NCBI RefSeq assembly: GCF_000315055.1 | Contig: NZ_BAER01000045.1 | Span: 62,001-126,000, forward strand | Direction of reading: 5' to 3' | DNA from: Paraglaciecola polaris LMG 21857 | Lineage (GTDB): Bacteria; Pseudomonadota; Gammaproteobacteria; Enterobacterales; Alteromonadaceae | Length of the DNA stretch: 64,000 bases | In this document: positions 10,451 through 19,526 of the stretch, piece by piece | How the letters are laid out: the number at the start of each line of letters is the position of its first letter | Position numbering within the stretch: position 1 is the first letter of the stretch | Translations under genes and position numbers: made by a program | The notes under the pieces: model-generated | The model's input: the letters and a program-made list of their open reading frames with translations, nothing else | Database searches by the model: none | Told to the model about the DNA's origin: nothing

Positions 10451-12490
10451 TTATTCAATGCCACTGTGGCGCAATAGAGCGTCCACTTTTGGCTCTCGTC
10501 CTCTAAATGCAACAAACAGCTCCATTGGCTCTTTGCTGCCACCTTTTTCTAGAATGTTGTGCAAAAAGTCTTGGCCGACTTGTGGGTTGAAAATACCTTC
10601 TTCTTCAAAGCGACTAAACGCATCTGAGGAAAGTACTTCAGCCCATTTGTAGCTGTAATAGCCTGCGGCATACCCCCCAGCGAAAATGTGCCCAAAGCTA
10701 TTTTGAAAGCGATTAAATTCTGGTGGCATGACCACAGAAACCTCACTGCGTACTTCATCAAGCAAAGCCTGAACAGAAGTGTTTTGCGCGCTGCTGTACT
10801 GCTCATGCAAGGTAAAATCAAACAAGCTGAACTCCAATTGACGGACCATTTGCATGGCCGATTGGAAGTTACGCGCGGCCAGCATTTTATCCAGTAAATC
10901 TTGCGGTAAGGGTTCGCCCGTTTCATAATGACTTGAGATAAATGCCAAGGCTTCGGGCTGCCAACACCAGTTCTCAAGGAACTGACTGGGTAGCTCAACT
11001 GCGTCCCATGCCACACCATTAATACCTGATACGCCCGCTACGTCGATTTGGGTCAACATGTGGTGAATACCGTGGCCAAACTCGTGAAACAAGGTAATGA
11101 CTTCGTCGTGGGTAAACAATGCCGGTTTGTTGCCAACCGGCCCGCTGAAATTACAGGTCAAGTAAGCCACAGGCAATTGCACTGAGCCATCTGGTTTTGC
11201 TCGGCGAGTTTGACATTCATCCATCCAAGCGCCGCCACGTTTATGTTCCCGGGCGTACAAATCGAGGTAAAAACTGCCCCGTAGCTGGCCACTGGCATCT
11301 TTTATATCGAAAAAGCGTACGTCTTTGTGCCAGTTATCGATCCCCTCTCGTTCTGCAATCTGTAAGCCGTATAAACGAGAGACGACTTCGAACAAGCCAT
11401 CTACAGCTTTGTGTGCGGGAAAATAGGGACGTAACGCTTCATCAGAAATAGCATACTTCTGTTCTTTAAGTTTTTCACTGTAATAAGCGAAGTCCCAAGC
11501 TTGAAGCTCAGGTTGGTTATATTGGCTTTTCGCAAACTCTGCCAGTTCAGCAACGTCTTGCTCTGCCTGAGGTTTAGAGCGCGCGGCCAGATCGTGTAAA
11601 AAGCCCTTCACTTGGCTAGTCGATTCGGCCATTTTGGTTGCTAGAGAGTGCTCTGCATAATTAGCAAAGTCCATTAACTGGGCTAATTCTTGACGCAGAG
11701 CCATGGTTTCGTCGATAAGTGGGCCGTTATTCCACTTGCCTGAATTCGGGCCCTGATCCGATGCGCGAGTGGTAAATGCGCGATACATTTCTTCTCTCAA
11801 CAAGTGGTTATCGGCATGCATCATGACGGGTAAGTAGCTTGGAATATCGAGGGTAAACAACCAGCCGTCTAGTTCTTTGCTTTCTGCAAGTTGCTTGGCT
11901 GCTGCCAGAGCCGACTCAGGTAAGCCCGCAAGTAGTGATTCATCGGTAATGTGTTTTTGCCAACCTAGCGTGGCATCCATTACGTTGTTACTAAAAGTGG
12001 ACGATAAATCAGACAAACGGCTTTTTATTTCCCCGTAACGTTGTTTTTTCTCGTCATTTAGTCCCACGCCGGATAATTCAAAGTCACGCACTGTGATGTC
12101 AATGACTTTGCGTTTTGCCTCATCAAGTTCAGCGAATTCGGCACTTTGTTGGATCTGTAAGTAGGCTTGGTATAAGCCCTTATGTTGACCTACCCAGGTG
12201 GCGTACTCTGACAAGAGTGGTAGGCAGGCATCATGAGCTTCGCGTAATTCGTCGTTGCTGACCACTGAATTCATATGGGAAACCGGTGACCACATACGGC
12301 CAAACTCATCGTCTTTATCTTCTAACTTGGCGGCAAAATTGTCCCAGCTGTAAGACGGTTGCGCGAGCAAAGTCTCGATTGTTTGCTTGGCGTCGTTAAT
12401 GGCTTGTTCAACGGCGGGTTGTATTTGATCTGGGGTAATCTCAGAAAAACGCGGTAATCCAGATAAATCTTGCAGCGGGCTTAGTGACAT
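10451..12490 (-). CDS. prlC: Oligopeptidase A (M3 zinc metallopeptidase)
   Basis: Cytosolic thimet-type oligopeptidase that degrades short peptides, including cleaved signal peptides. With the ATG at 12490 the protein is 679 residues, the usual family length (E. coli 680). The zinc site LFHEFGHGIHHMLT (HExxH with the family's Phe-Gly) and the following catalytic glutamate in NGVAWDAVELPSQFLENW are intact. An upstream in-frame TTG at 12511 would add seven residues, but the purine-rich AAAGAG lies correctly before the ATG, so I prefer the ATG. The gene lies 35 bp upstream of the glycosylase gene and is divergent from gor. Confidence 0.96.
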   Translation of the reverse strand: MSLSPLQDLSGLPRFSEITPDQIQPAVEQAINDAKQTIETLLAQPSYSWDNFAAKLEDKDDEFGRMWSPVSHMNSVVSNDELREAHDACLPLLSEYATWVGQHKGLYQAYLQIQQSAEFAELDEAKRKVIDITVRDFELSGVGLNDEKKQRYGEIKSRLSDLSSTFSNNVMDATLGWQKHITDESLLAGLPESALAAAKQLAESKELDGWLFTLDIPSYLPVMMHADNHLLREEMYRAFTTRASDQGPNSGKWNNGPLIDETMALRQELAQLMDFANYAEHSLATKMAESTSQVKGFLHDLAARSKPQAEQDVAELAEFAKSQYNQPELQAWDFAYYSEKLKEQKYAISDEALRPYFPAHKAVDGLFEVVSRLYGLQIAEREGIDNWHKDVRFFDIKDASGQLRGSFYLDLYAREHKRGGAWMDECQTRRAKPDGSVQLPVAYLTCNFSGPVGNKPALFTHDEVITLFHEFGHGIHHMLTQIDVAGVSGINGVAWDAVELPSQFLENWCWQPEALAFISSHYETGEPLPQDLLDKMLAARNFQSAMQMVRQLEFSLFDFTLHEQYSSAQNTSVQALLDEVRSEVSVVMPPEFNRFQNSFGHIFAGGYAAGYYSYKWAEVLSSDAFSRFEEEGIFNPQVGQDFLHNILEKGGSKEPMELFVAFRGREPKVDALLRHSGIE

Positions 12491-12656
12491 AGTGAACTCT
12501 TTGGTCAACAAAATGATGAGTAATAAGTAAGGGGGGAGAGGTTTAAATTCAAGTGTATTGATGAAACTAGCCTTAAATGATTTGCTTGGTCCGCAAATAA
12601 ATTCTGTTTCATGGCTGTGTAAGTTAATTCATCAATGCTGGGTCTATTGAGCAAGG

Positions 12657-12689
12657 ATTTTCTAATATCGATTAAGCCGATTAGAAAAT
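12657..12689. promoter_or_regulatory. Inverted repeat upstream of gor
   Basis: Ten-base arms ATTTTCTAAT (12657-12666) and ATTAGAAAAT (12680-12689) are perfect complements around a 13-base centre, and the centre adds a further short ATCG/CGAT pairing. It lies 69-101 bp before the gor ATG and about 170 bp before prlC, with no T-tract. It could be an operator for a regulator of gor or a hairpin in the leader. Confidence 0.5.
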
Positions 12690-12757
12690 TCATTTGTCTT
12701 TGTGGTGGCTAACCTTATATCGTGTAGTCAGAGCTCATTAATTTAGGATAAGTAGAA

Positions 12758-14107
12758 ATGGCAGATTTTGATTATATTTGTATCGGCGGCGGCAGTGGCG
12801 GTATCGCTTCAGCGAACCGAGCAAGTAAGCATGGTAAAAAAGTGGCCTTGATTGAAGCACGCCATATCGGCGGCACGTGCGTTAACGTCGGTTGTGTACC
12901 GAAAAAAGCCATGTGGTTTGGTGCTCAAGTGGCTGAGGCTATTAATCATTATGCAGCCGATTACGGCTTTGACGTAACGGTGAATAAATTTGACTGGAAA
13001 AAGTTAGTGGAGAGCCGTGAAGCTTATATCAAGCGTATTCATGCATCCTATGACCGTGTGTTAGGTAATAATGACATTACGGTTATCAATGGCTTTGCTC
13101 GCTTCGTGGATAAGAATACCGTTGAAGTTGATGGTAAACAGTACACCGCAGATCATATTCTGATTGCCACTGGTGGTCGTCCTGTTACCCCAAGCATTCC
13201 TGGCGCGGAGCTGGGCATTGATTCAGACGGTTTCTTTGAGCTAACCGAGCAGCCTAAGCGTGTTGTGGTAGTGGGGGCGGGTTATATCGCAGTTGAATTA
13301 GCTGGCGTATTGCATTCGCTGGGCAGTGAAACGCATTTAGTTGTGCGCAAACATGCCCCTTTGCGTTCGTTCGATACTATGCTGAGCGAAACCCTAGTTG
13401 AAATAATGGCCCAAGATGGCCCGACTTTGCATACACATCGTAATCCAGAAAAACTGGAAAAAAATCAAGATGGCAGCTTAACACTGACCTTCGAATGTGG
13501 TGAAAAGCTTGAAGCGGATTGTGTTATTTGGGCCATTGGCCGAGCGCCGGCTAACGACAATATGGGGCTTGATAAAGCGGGTGTAACCGTTAATGAACGT
13601 GGTTATGTCGCGGTAGATAAATTTCAGAATACCAATATTGACGGTATTTATGCCGTGGGCGATAACATAGGTAAAGTTGAACTGACCCCAGTAGCAGTGA
13701 AAGCCGGTCGTTTGTTGTCAGAGCGCTTATTTAACGGGCAAACCGACGCGCATATGGATTACACTCTTATCCCCACGGTCGTATTTAGCCATCCGGCGAT
13801 TGGGACGATGGGCTTGACCGAGCTAGAAGCTGAGGCGGAGTTTGGTAAAGACAACGTCAAAGTATATAACTCGAGTTTTGCGGCTATGTACACTGCGTTG
13901 ACCAGCCACAGACAAATGACACGTATGAAACTGGTCTGTGTCGGTGACAATCAAAAAGTTGTGGGTCTGCATGGTATTGGCTACGGCATGGACGAGATAC
14001 TACAAGGCTTTGGTGTTGCCATGAAAATGGGCGCGACCAAAGCTGACTTCGACGCCTGTGTGGCTATTCACCCCACCAGTGCAGAAGAATTTGTCACCTT
14101 GAACTAA
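12758..14107 (+). CDS. gor: Glutathione-disulfide reductase
   Basis: Cytosolic flavoenzyme reducing oxidised glutathione with NADPH. The 449 residues (E. coli Gor 450) show the FAD-binding [14 protein letters not shown], the redox-active disulfide [13 protein letters not shown] (about residues 41-53) and the NADPH site [26 protein letters not shown] follows, with arginines for the NADPH phosphate, then the second FAD motif [10 protein letters not shown] and the C-terminal catalytic HPTSAEEFV. All key residues are present. It is a single-gene unit: divergent from prlC and followed by a terminator at 14177. Confidence 0.98.
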   Translation: MADFDYICIGGGSGGIASANRASKHGKKVALIEARHIGGTCVNVGCVPKKAMWFGAQVAEAINHYAADYGFDVTVNKFDWKKLVESREAYIKRIHASYDRVLGNNDITVINGFARFVDKNTVEVDGKQYTADHILIATGGRPVTPSIPGAELGIDSDGFFELTEQPKRVVVVGAGYIAVELAGVLHSLGSETHLVVRKHAPLRSFDTMLSETLVEIMAQDGPTLHTHRNPEKLEKNQDGSLTLTFECGEKLEADCVIWAIGRAPANDNMGLDKAGVTVNERGYVAVDKFQNTNIDGIYAVGDNIGKVELTPVAVKAGRLLSERLFNGQTDAHMDYTLIPTVVFSHPAIGTMGLTELEAEAEFGKDNVKVYNSSFAAMYTALTSHRQMTRMKLVCVGDNQKVVGLHGIGYGMDEILQGFGVAMKMGATKADFDACVAIHPTSAEEFVTLN

Positions 14108-14176
14108 TCATTCTGTTATTGGGCCGATGCGAGGTTTGAAAAACGCATAGGACTACCACATATAAGTATGACCAAA

Positions 14177-14213
14177 AGCGCCCTGTTATCTTGTATAACA
14201 TGGGCGTTTTTTA
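14177..14213 (+). terminator. Rho-independent terminator of gor
   Basis: GCGCCCTGTTAT pairs with ATAACATGGGCG (one bulge) around a four-base loop and is followed by a T-run. About 70 bp after the gor stop. Confidence 0.85.
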
Positions 14214-14426
14214 TTGCCTGAATAATGGGCCAGTAACACAGCAATTTATACTGAAAAGGTTAACCCTAGAGCGATAATGTAATGGCTAAATAGGCCTAAC
14301 GTTTGAAGGGGTTTGACGGCTCAAAAATATTTTCAAATCGTGTAAAAATTCTACTGTACAAGGATTGAATTCGGCCTTACATTAGCGCCGATTTTATCTT
14401 ACTGGCCACTGGCCTACCGGACATTT
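14214..14426. other. Intergenic region between gor terminator and DUF155 gene
   Basis: With the gor trailer this is a gap of about 320 bp. Beyond the terminator I see only moderately AT-rich sequence that should hold the promoter of the downstream gene. No ORF, repeat or structured RNA stands out. Confidence 0.5.
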
Positions 14427-15227
14427 GTGAACTTTAGTAATAATCGTATTTCAGCGATTTATTTGGGCAATGAAGAGTCTATTTTAAGCTCTGAGCAGGA
14501 TTGGCTGAATGCGGAGCGCGGTGCGCGTTATCGTGATGCGGTACACATCGCTTTACCGGGTGGTGAGGTGTGGCTGTTTGATTATGGTATTGCCATTTTC
14601 TGGGGAGTCGATGAAGACGAGCGTTTAGCCTTGTTACATCGTCTTAATTTAGCCGAAGGTTTGTTAACGTCAGCCAGCCAGGAGCATTTTCGCTTTACCC
14701 TAAATGCCCCAGAAGCACGCATTAGCCGAGACAACATTAGTTTGACTCAGGACGATCCATTGTCGCGTTTGGCAGTGAGTCATGCGTTGGCGCAATCATT
14801 GAAGCTAAATGAATATGAAGGCCAAGCGCAGCAGACGATCCAAGATCACGCTCATATTCCTCAAGCCTTAGCTGAGACGGGCAAAATTGAGTTATCGCGA
14901 CGTAACATAGCGAAAATTCGCGGTAAGCTGTATAGCACAAAAAGCGATATTATTTTGCATTATGGTTTGCTTGATACCCCTGAGTTTTTCTGGGAATACC
15001 CTGAATACGAGAGCACCTATAACTTAGCGGCGCGTTACTTGGAAATTCATCAACGAGTTGAGTTGTTATCCAAGAAATTAGCCACAATTCATGAATTGTT
15101 CGACATGTTAGCCGATGAGCAAAAACATCAACATTCTTCATTTTTAGAATGGATCATTATCATTTTGATTGCGGTAGAAATAGTGATGTTCGGCGCGAAA
15201 GAGCTGCAGTTATTATTGGGGTTCTAA
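14427..15227 (+). CDS. RMD1/DUF155-family protein with C-terminal membrane anchor
   Basis: Member of the YagE/RMD1 family (DUF155), whose eukaryotic members are mitochondrial inner-membrane proteins; the bacterial role is unknown. The 266 residues show the family core VWLFDYGIAIFWGVDEDE (about 48-66), a helical middle with LSRLAVSHALAQSLKLNEYE, the conserved ending DTPEFFWEYPEYE and a coiled region. A final membrane helix (about 237-257) tops it off. The start is a GTG; no ATG exists in frame before a stop at 14343, so GTG is the only reasonable start. Monocistronic, with a terminator at 15248. Confidence 0.88.
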   Translation: MNFSNNRISAIYLGNEESILSSEQDWLNAERGARYRDAVHIALPGGEVWLFDYGIAIFWGVDEDERLALLHRLNLAEGLLTSASQEHFRFTLNAPEARISRDNISLTQDDPLSRLAVSHALAQSLKLNEYEGQAQQTIQDHAHIPQALAETGKIELSRRNIAKIRGKLYSTKSDIILHYGLLDTPEFFWEYPEYESTYNLAARYLEIHQRVELLSKKLATIHELFDMLADEQKHQHSSFLEWIIIILIAVEIVMFGAKELQLLLGF

Positions 15228-15247
15228 CCGCGTAAATAATTAATTTT

Positions 15248-15272
15248 AGCCCGCTAAAAAGCGGGCTTTTTT
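15248..15272. terminator. Bidirectional terminator between convergent genes
   Basis: AGCCCGC pairs with GCGGGCT around TAAAAA and is followed by T6 on the plus strand. It lies between the DUF155 gene and the convergent exonuclease gene. Confidence 0.88.
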
Positions 15273-15291
15273 ATTGTCTAGACGCCAACTT

Positions 15292-15912
15292 TTATGACAT
15301 TGCAGACAGTAGCTTATTTACTGCATTCTTGGGTGTTTTACTAAGCTTTTGAATTAAGGTAAATGGCACGTCTTTTTGCGCAGTTTGCACGGCTATATCG
15401 TCTAACATTGTCATCCATAATTTCGCGGTCATTTCTGAATCGAATAACGCTCTGTGGAAGTCACCCTGGGCCGGAATGTTTTTGTAGCTAATTAACGAGC
15501 CTAATTTATGATTTGGGGCGTGTTGATATAAACGCCTTGCAAGCAGCAATGAACAAGCAAAGGAGCCTGTGTAAGGTCGCGATATACGGCGCAATTCGGC
15601 ATCTAAAAAGCGTTTATCAAAAGACGCATTATGGGCCACAAGGTTACTGCCAGCCATGAAGTGAGCAAATTCATCCATGACCTCGTCACACGGCGCTGCC
15701 TTGCTTAACATCTGGTTAGTGATACCGGTGTAATTTTCGATAAAAGCACTGATCCGTCTGCCGGGGTTCATCAGCGCTTGAAAGCGTTCGACGACTTCAC
15801 CCTTTTCAAGCCGAACCGCCCCTATTTCGATAGCTCTATCGCCCATATCGGGTGACAGGCCAGTGGTTTCAAAATCGAGGACAATAAGAGAGTCGGCACA
15901 AAGTTGCGTCAT
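15292..15912 (-). CDS. DnaQ-like 3'-5' exonuclease (PolC/epsilon type)
   Basis: DEDDh-type exonuclease domain protein, predicted to trim DNA (or RNA) 3' ends. ExoI is VLDFETTGLSPD, with the catalytic Asp and Glu near residues 13-15 of the shorter start. ExoII is around VAHNASFDKRFLDAEL, and the C-terminal HRALFDSEMTAKLW supplies the ExoIII His and Asp. I chose the ATG at 15912 (206 residues): AGGTAA precedes it at good spacing and the preceding 29 codons of the longer frame do not resemble the family. It is not the replicative epsilon subunit gene by context (no rnhA neighbour). Convergent with the DUF155 gene and divergent from recQ. Confidence 0.88.
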   Translation of the reverse strand: MTQLCADSLIVLDFETTGLSPDMGDRAIEIGAVRLEKGEVVERFQALMNPGRRISAFIENYTGITNQMLSKAAPCDEVMDEFAHFMAGSNLVAHNASFDKRFLDAELRRISRPYTGSFACSLLLARRLYQHAPNHKLGSLISYKNIPAQGDFHRALFDSEMTAKLWMTMLDDIAVQTAQKDVPFTLIQKLSKTPKNAVNKLLSAMS

Positions 15913-16262
15913 GTAAAGGTTACCTGGGTCGAATAGGATGGGTATGTTAGCAAAAACGATTAGTGTCTGGTTAAAATTAGATGTTTGACATACTAACAAT
16001 ACCTATATCGGTAACGTTCAATGGCGAGGGGGAAAAGAAAAATCTATAACGTGTTTGTTGATTTTGTTAAGTACCCGCTATGTTAATGCACTGGATTATT
16101 GAACGCCAAGTGTAACCATGTTTTGTTTAATATGGCTGGTTAATTAGGACGTTATGCATCTGCTTTTGTAGGTGTTACCGTGTGGTTCAATTTTTTATCG
16201 TTAATGTCTAGGCTGCATTAATACTTCATTTACACTTTGCGCTTCATTAAGGAAGTTATCCT
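15913..16262. other. Divergent intergenic region before recQ
   Basis: 350 bp between two divergent genes, so it should carry both promoters. A good ribosome-binding site AAGGAAG lies just before the recQ ATG. I found no convincing -35/-10 pair, ORF or repeat. Confidence 0.5.
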
Positions 16263-18452
16263 ATGCTCAATCAAGCGAGTCATGTCCTCAAAAGTGTGTT
16301 TGGCTTTGACCAATTTCGCGAATCACAACAAGCCATTATTGCTAATGTGTTAAATCAGCAGAATACCTTGGCAATTATGCCCACAGGCGGCGGTAAGTCA
16401 CTGTGTTATCAAATTCCAGGAATAGTGTTTGAGGGATTAACGGTTGTTATTTCACCGCTTATTTCTTTGATGCAAGATCAAGTGAGACAGCTCAATGAGC
16501 TTGCCGTGCCGACTTGTATGTTGAATAGCTCTTTGTCTAAAGACGATTATCAAGACAATGTGAATGCCATTGAGCAACAAAAAGTTAAACTGCTGTTTTT
16601 AGCCCCAGAAACGGTATTGCAGAACAGCATATTGGGATTATTGGGCAGGGTTAATGTGGCGTGTATTGCGATTGATGAAGCGCACTGTATCTCTGAATGG
16701 GGACATGATTTTCGCCCTGAATATCGCCAGCTTAATCAATTGCTTGAGCGATTCCCAAGCGCAGTATGTATAGCGTTAACCGCCACGGCAACACCCAGAG
16801 TCAGAGAAGATATTAAGCGTCAACTGCACATCGCTCAGAGTAGCGAGTATATTGCCAGTTTTGACCGACCAAACTTATACATTGAAGTACTGCCCAAAGA
16901 TAATCCTTATCAGCAGGCCAAGACGTTTATTGAGCAGCATCCTGAGCAATCGGGGATTATTTACTGTCAATCTCGTTCAGGTGTCGATGATCTCACGGCC
17001 AAATTACAACACGACGGGTATTCTGCATTGGCATATCACGCAGGTTTAAATAACGTGAAACGCAGTGATTATCAAGAGCGCTTTATTCGAGACGATGTGC
17101 AGATTATTGTGGCGACGATTGCCTTTGGAATGGGCATTAATAAACCCGACGTGCGTTACGTTTTGCATTACGATTTACCCAAGAATATTGAAGGTTACTA
17201 TCAGCAAATTGGCCGAGCGGGCCGTGATGGACTAGACGCTGACTGTCTGTTGTTGTTTGGATATGGCGATACAGGCAAAGTCCGCTTTTTTATCGAGCAA
17301 ATGTCGAATGAGCAAGAAAAACGTCTCGCTAATATGCACCTTAATCAGATGTTGGCGTTGGCTGAAACCGAGGAGTGCCGGCGTCTACCTTTACTGCAAT
17401 ATTTTGGTGAAAAAGAGCTACCTGAAAAGTGCCACAAGTGTGATAACTGCACTAATCAGCCTAAAGATAAGTCAGACTTAACTGTGTCGGCACAAAAATT
17501 CTTGTCTTGTGTGTATCGCACCGGCGAGCGTTTTGGGGCAAGCCATATTATTGATGTGTTACGTGGTTCAAACGCCGAAAAAGTTCTACAAAATCAACAC
17601 AATATGCTGTCGACCTACAATATTGGTAATGAATTCACAAAAAAACAGTGGATGACTCTGTCCCGGCAAATGATCCAAAAAGGACTGCTGCGCCAAGATG
17701 AACAATTTGGTGGCTTAAAGTTAACCCAACAAGCAGGCGAAATATTAAAAGGAAATGCGCCTTTTTTCGCTTTATTACAGCAACCTGTAGGGCAAAGTCA
17801 TAGTAGCGGAAAAACATTTTCTAAGCCTGGGGATGCAGGACTGATGCAGATACTTAAGGCACAGCGTAAACAGTTAGCCGATGCTGCTAATCTGCCTCCA
17901 TATGCGGTTTTTGCCGATCGCACGTTGAATGAGATGGCTTATTTTTTACCTCAAAATGCACAAAACCTATTACGCATTCATGGTGTTGGTCAAGGTAAGT
18001 TAGATAAATACGGCGAACGCTTTTTGGCTTTAATCGCTGACTATTGCCAACAGCATGACCTCCAAGAGGTGACTAACGAGCAGCCAGCCACAAGTGTTAG
18101 TCCAACTAAATCTAGTCAATCGTCCATGGGGGCTAAAAGCTTAGCCATAGTTCACGCTTTTGAAGCGGGGCAATCCATTGGGCAGTTAGCTGAGCAAGGC
18201 AAAGTAAAGCCCGCTACCATAATTAACCATTTGTATCGCTATGTGCAGCAAGGTAATACGTTAACGATCCCTGAGCAAGTGCTTGAGGTGAGGCAGCTGA
18301 GCCAAGCAAGCATTGAGCAAGTCATGGCAGCCTTTAATGAGCATGGTGAAGAACGTTTAAAACCCATTTACGATAGCCTTAACGGAATACTGACGTATGA
18401 GCAGCTTCATCTTTTGCGTATTTACTATCTCAATAGTGTGCCAAAGAACTAG
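16263..18452 (+). CDS. recQ: RecQ-family ATP-dependent DNA helicase, long form
   Basis: 3'-5' DNA helicase of recombination and repair. The 729 residues contain motif 0 FGFDQFRESQ, Walker A PTGGGKSLCYQIP (about 40-52), DEAH in AIDEAHCISEWGHDFR, motif VI QQIGRAGRDG and the four-cysteine zinc site (ECRR...PEKCHKCDNC, about 377-400). An RQC winged helix and an HRDC domain (about 525-600) follow. E. coli RecQ ends near residue 609; this protein continues about 120 residues with a second helix-turn-helix (KPATIINHLYRYVQQGN, about 650-670), as in the longer RecQ of several bacteria. Whether it is the only RecQ in the genome cannot be seen here. Confidence 0.95.
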   Translation: MLNQASHVLKSVFGFDQFRESQQAIIANVLNQQNTLAIMPTGGGKSLCYQIPGIVFEGLTVVISPLISLMQDQVRQLNELAVPTCMLNSSLSKDDYQDNVNAIEQQKVKLLFLAPETVLQNSILGLLGRVNVACIAIDEAHCISEWGHDFRPEYRQLNQLLERFPSAVCIALTATATPRVREDIKRQLHIAQSSEYIASFDRPNLYIEVLPKDNPYQQAKTFIEQHPEQSGIIYCQSRSGVDDLTAKLQHDGYSALAYHAGLNNVKRSDYQERFIRDDVQIIVATIAFGMGINKPDVRYVLHYDLPKNIEGYYQQIGRAGRDGLDADCLLLFGYGDTGKVRFFIEQMSNEQEKRLANMHLNQMLALAETEECRRLPLLQYFGEKELPEKCHKCDNCTNQPKDKSDLTVSAQKFLSCVYRTGERFGASHIIDVLRGSNAEKVLQNQHNMLSTYNIGNEFTKKQWMTLSRQMIQKGLLRQDEQFGGLKLTQQAGEILKGNAPFFALLQQPVGQSHSSGKTFSKPGDAGLMQILKAQRKQLADAANLPPYAVFADRTLNEMAYFLPQNAQNLLRIHGVGQGKLDKYGERFLALIADYCQQHDLQEVTNEQPATSVSPTKSSQSSMGAKSLAIVHAFEAGQSIGQLAEQGKVKPATIINHLYRYVQQGNTLTIPEQVLEVRQLSQASIEQVMAAFNEHGEERLKPIYDSLNGILTYEQLHLLRIYYLNSVPKN

Positions 18453-18508
18453 CGAGAAGGCTGATATTACGGCTAATTACAGCGGTAATTTTTAGGTTTT
18501 GAATACCA

Positions 18509-18532
18509 AAACGCCCAGCTTAGTGGGCGTTT
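18509..18532 (+). terminator. Terminator-like hairpin after recQ
   Basis: AAACGCCCA pairs perfectly with TGGGCGTTT around a six-base loop, between recQ and the convergent secF. The following T-run is short and interrupted. Confidence 0.7.
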
Positions 18533-18566
18533 GTATATGTTATTCAGCCTGTAAGTTGACCAGAGT

Positions 18567-19526
18567 TTATGGCTCGTCGTTGACCAGCAGCTCTTGAGCG
18601 CGATGCTGGTAAAACTCTGGGTTTAGGCCAATCAGTTGCGGAATAGTTGCTGATACTGCAATTGAAGATAGCGTACCGAATACCACTCCAGCAAAAAGCG
18701 CGATGGCGAAAGCTTGTAATGGCTGGCCGCCGAATATCCAGATGGTGCCTATCGTTGCTAGCGTGGTGCCTGATGTTATAAGCGAGCGAGTTAGCGTCGA
18801 TTTGACTGCGCTATCCACTATGTCACTCATGTTCATATTGGTTTTGGAACGCATGACTTCACGCAACTTATCACCGATAACAATAGAGTCATTCAGTGAG
18901 TAACCGATGATAGCGAGTACTGCTGCCAATACGGTCAAATCAAAGGGTAGGCCTAGCCAAGAAAATAAGCCTAACACCACCAGAACATCATGTACCAATG
19001 CCACTAACGAGCCGCAAGCTAAGCGCCATTCGAAGCGCCAAGTTAAATACACCATCATGGCAATAGCCGCGACTAATAACGCTAAACCCCCGTTATCAAT
19101 GAGCTCAGAACCAACTTGTGAACCTATGTAGACAGAGTCTTGTGGAGTAATATCGTAACCGCTTTGGGTCGCGAAATTGTTTAACCAGTCTTTGTCGATA
19201 ACATGGGCCGTGCCGTCCGTTTGACGGATCGTCCATTGGGTATTGGCTGCACCGCTATTTAACTCAAAATCACCGCTTAAATGCGTAGCCAACTGCGTTT
19301 GCATTTGACCCTTGTCGATACTTAGTGAGGTGGTGAATTCAGTCATATAGCCACCGGTAAAATCGAGTCCTAAATTTAATCCTTTAAAACCCAGTCCGAT
19401 GATAGACAGTACTATTAAGCTGATGGCTAGATAAAAACCTGCCAAACGGTATTTGCTAAACAATGCTAATGGCGTGATATCCGCTGTGGATTTTTGCTTG
19501 TCGCTGATAATCGATGTATTGCTCAT
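18567..19526 (-). CDS. secF: Protein-export membrane protein SecF
   Basis: RND-like subunit of the SecDF complex that uses proton or sodium motive force to aid Sec export from the periplasmic side. The 319 residues have the first membrane helix (about 29-47), GLDFTGGYMTEF, a periplasmic domain, and five further helices with GYSLNDSIVIGDKLRE (about 210-225) and RSLITSGTTLATIGTIWIFGG. These are the conserved SecF transmembrane motifs. The start overlaps the secD stop by 4 bp. Usually yajC precedes secD and tgt-queA lie nearby; neither is seen here, so this may be a second SecDF copy. Confidence 0.94.
   Translation of the reverse strand: MSNTSIISDKQKSTADITPLALFSKYRLAGFYLAISLIVLSIIGLGFKGLNLGLDFTGGYMTEFTTSLSIDKGQMQTQLATHLSGDFELNSGAANTQWTIRQTDGTAHVIDKDWLNNFATQSGYDITPQDSVYIGSQVGSELIDNGGLALLVAAIAMMVYLTWRFEWRLACGSLVALVHDVLVVLGLFSWLGLPFDLTVLAAVLAIIGYSLNDSIVIGDKLREVMRSKTNMNMSDIVDSAVKSTLTRSLITSGTTLATIGTIWIFGGQPLQAFAIALFAGVVFGTLSSIAVSATIPQLIGLNPEFYQHRAQELLVNDEP

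Noticed and set aside
10549-11019. Long minus-strand frame of 156 codons inside prlC
   Set aside because: It is an alternative-frame shadow of the well-conserved oligopeptidase and has no family resemblance.
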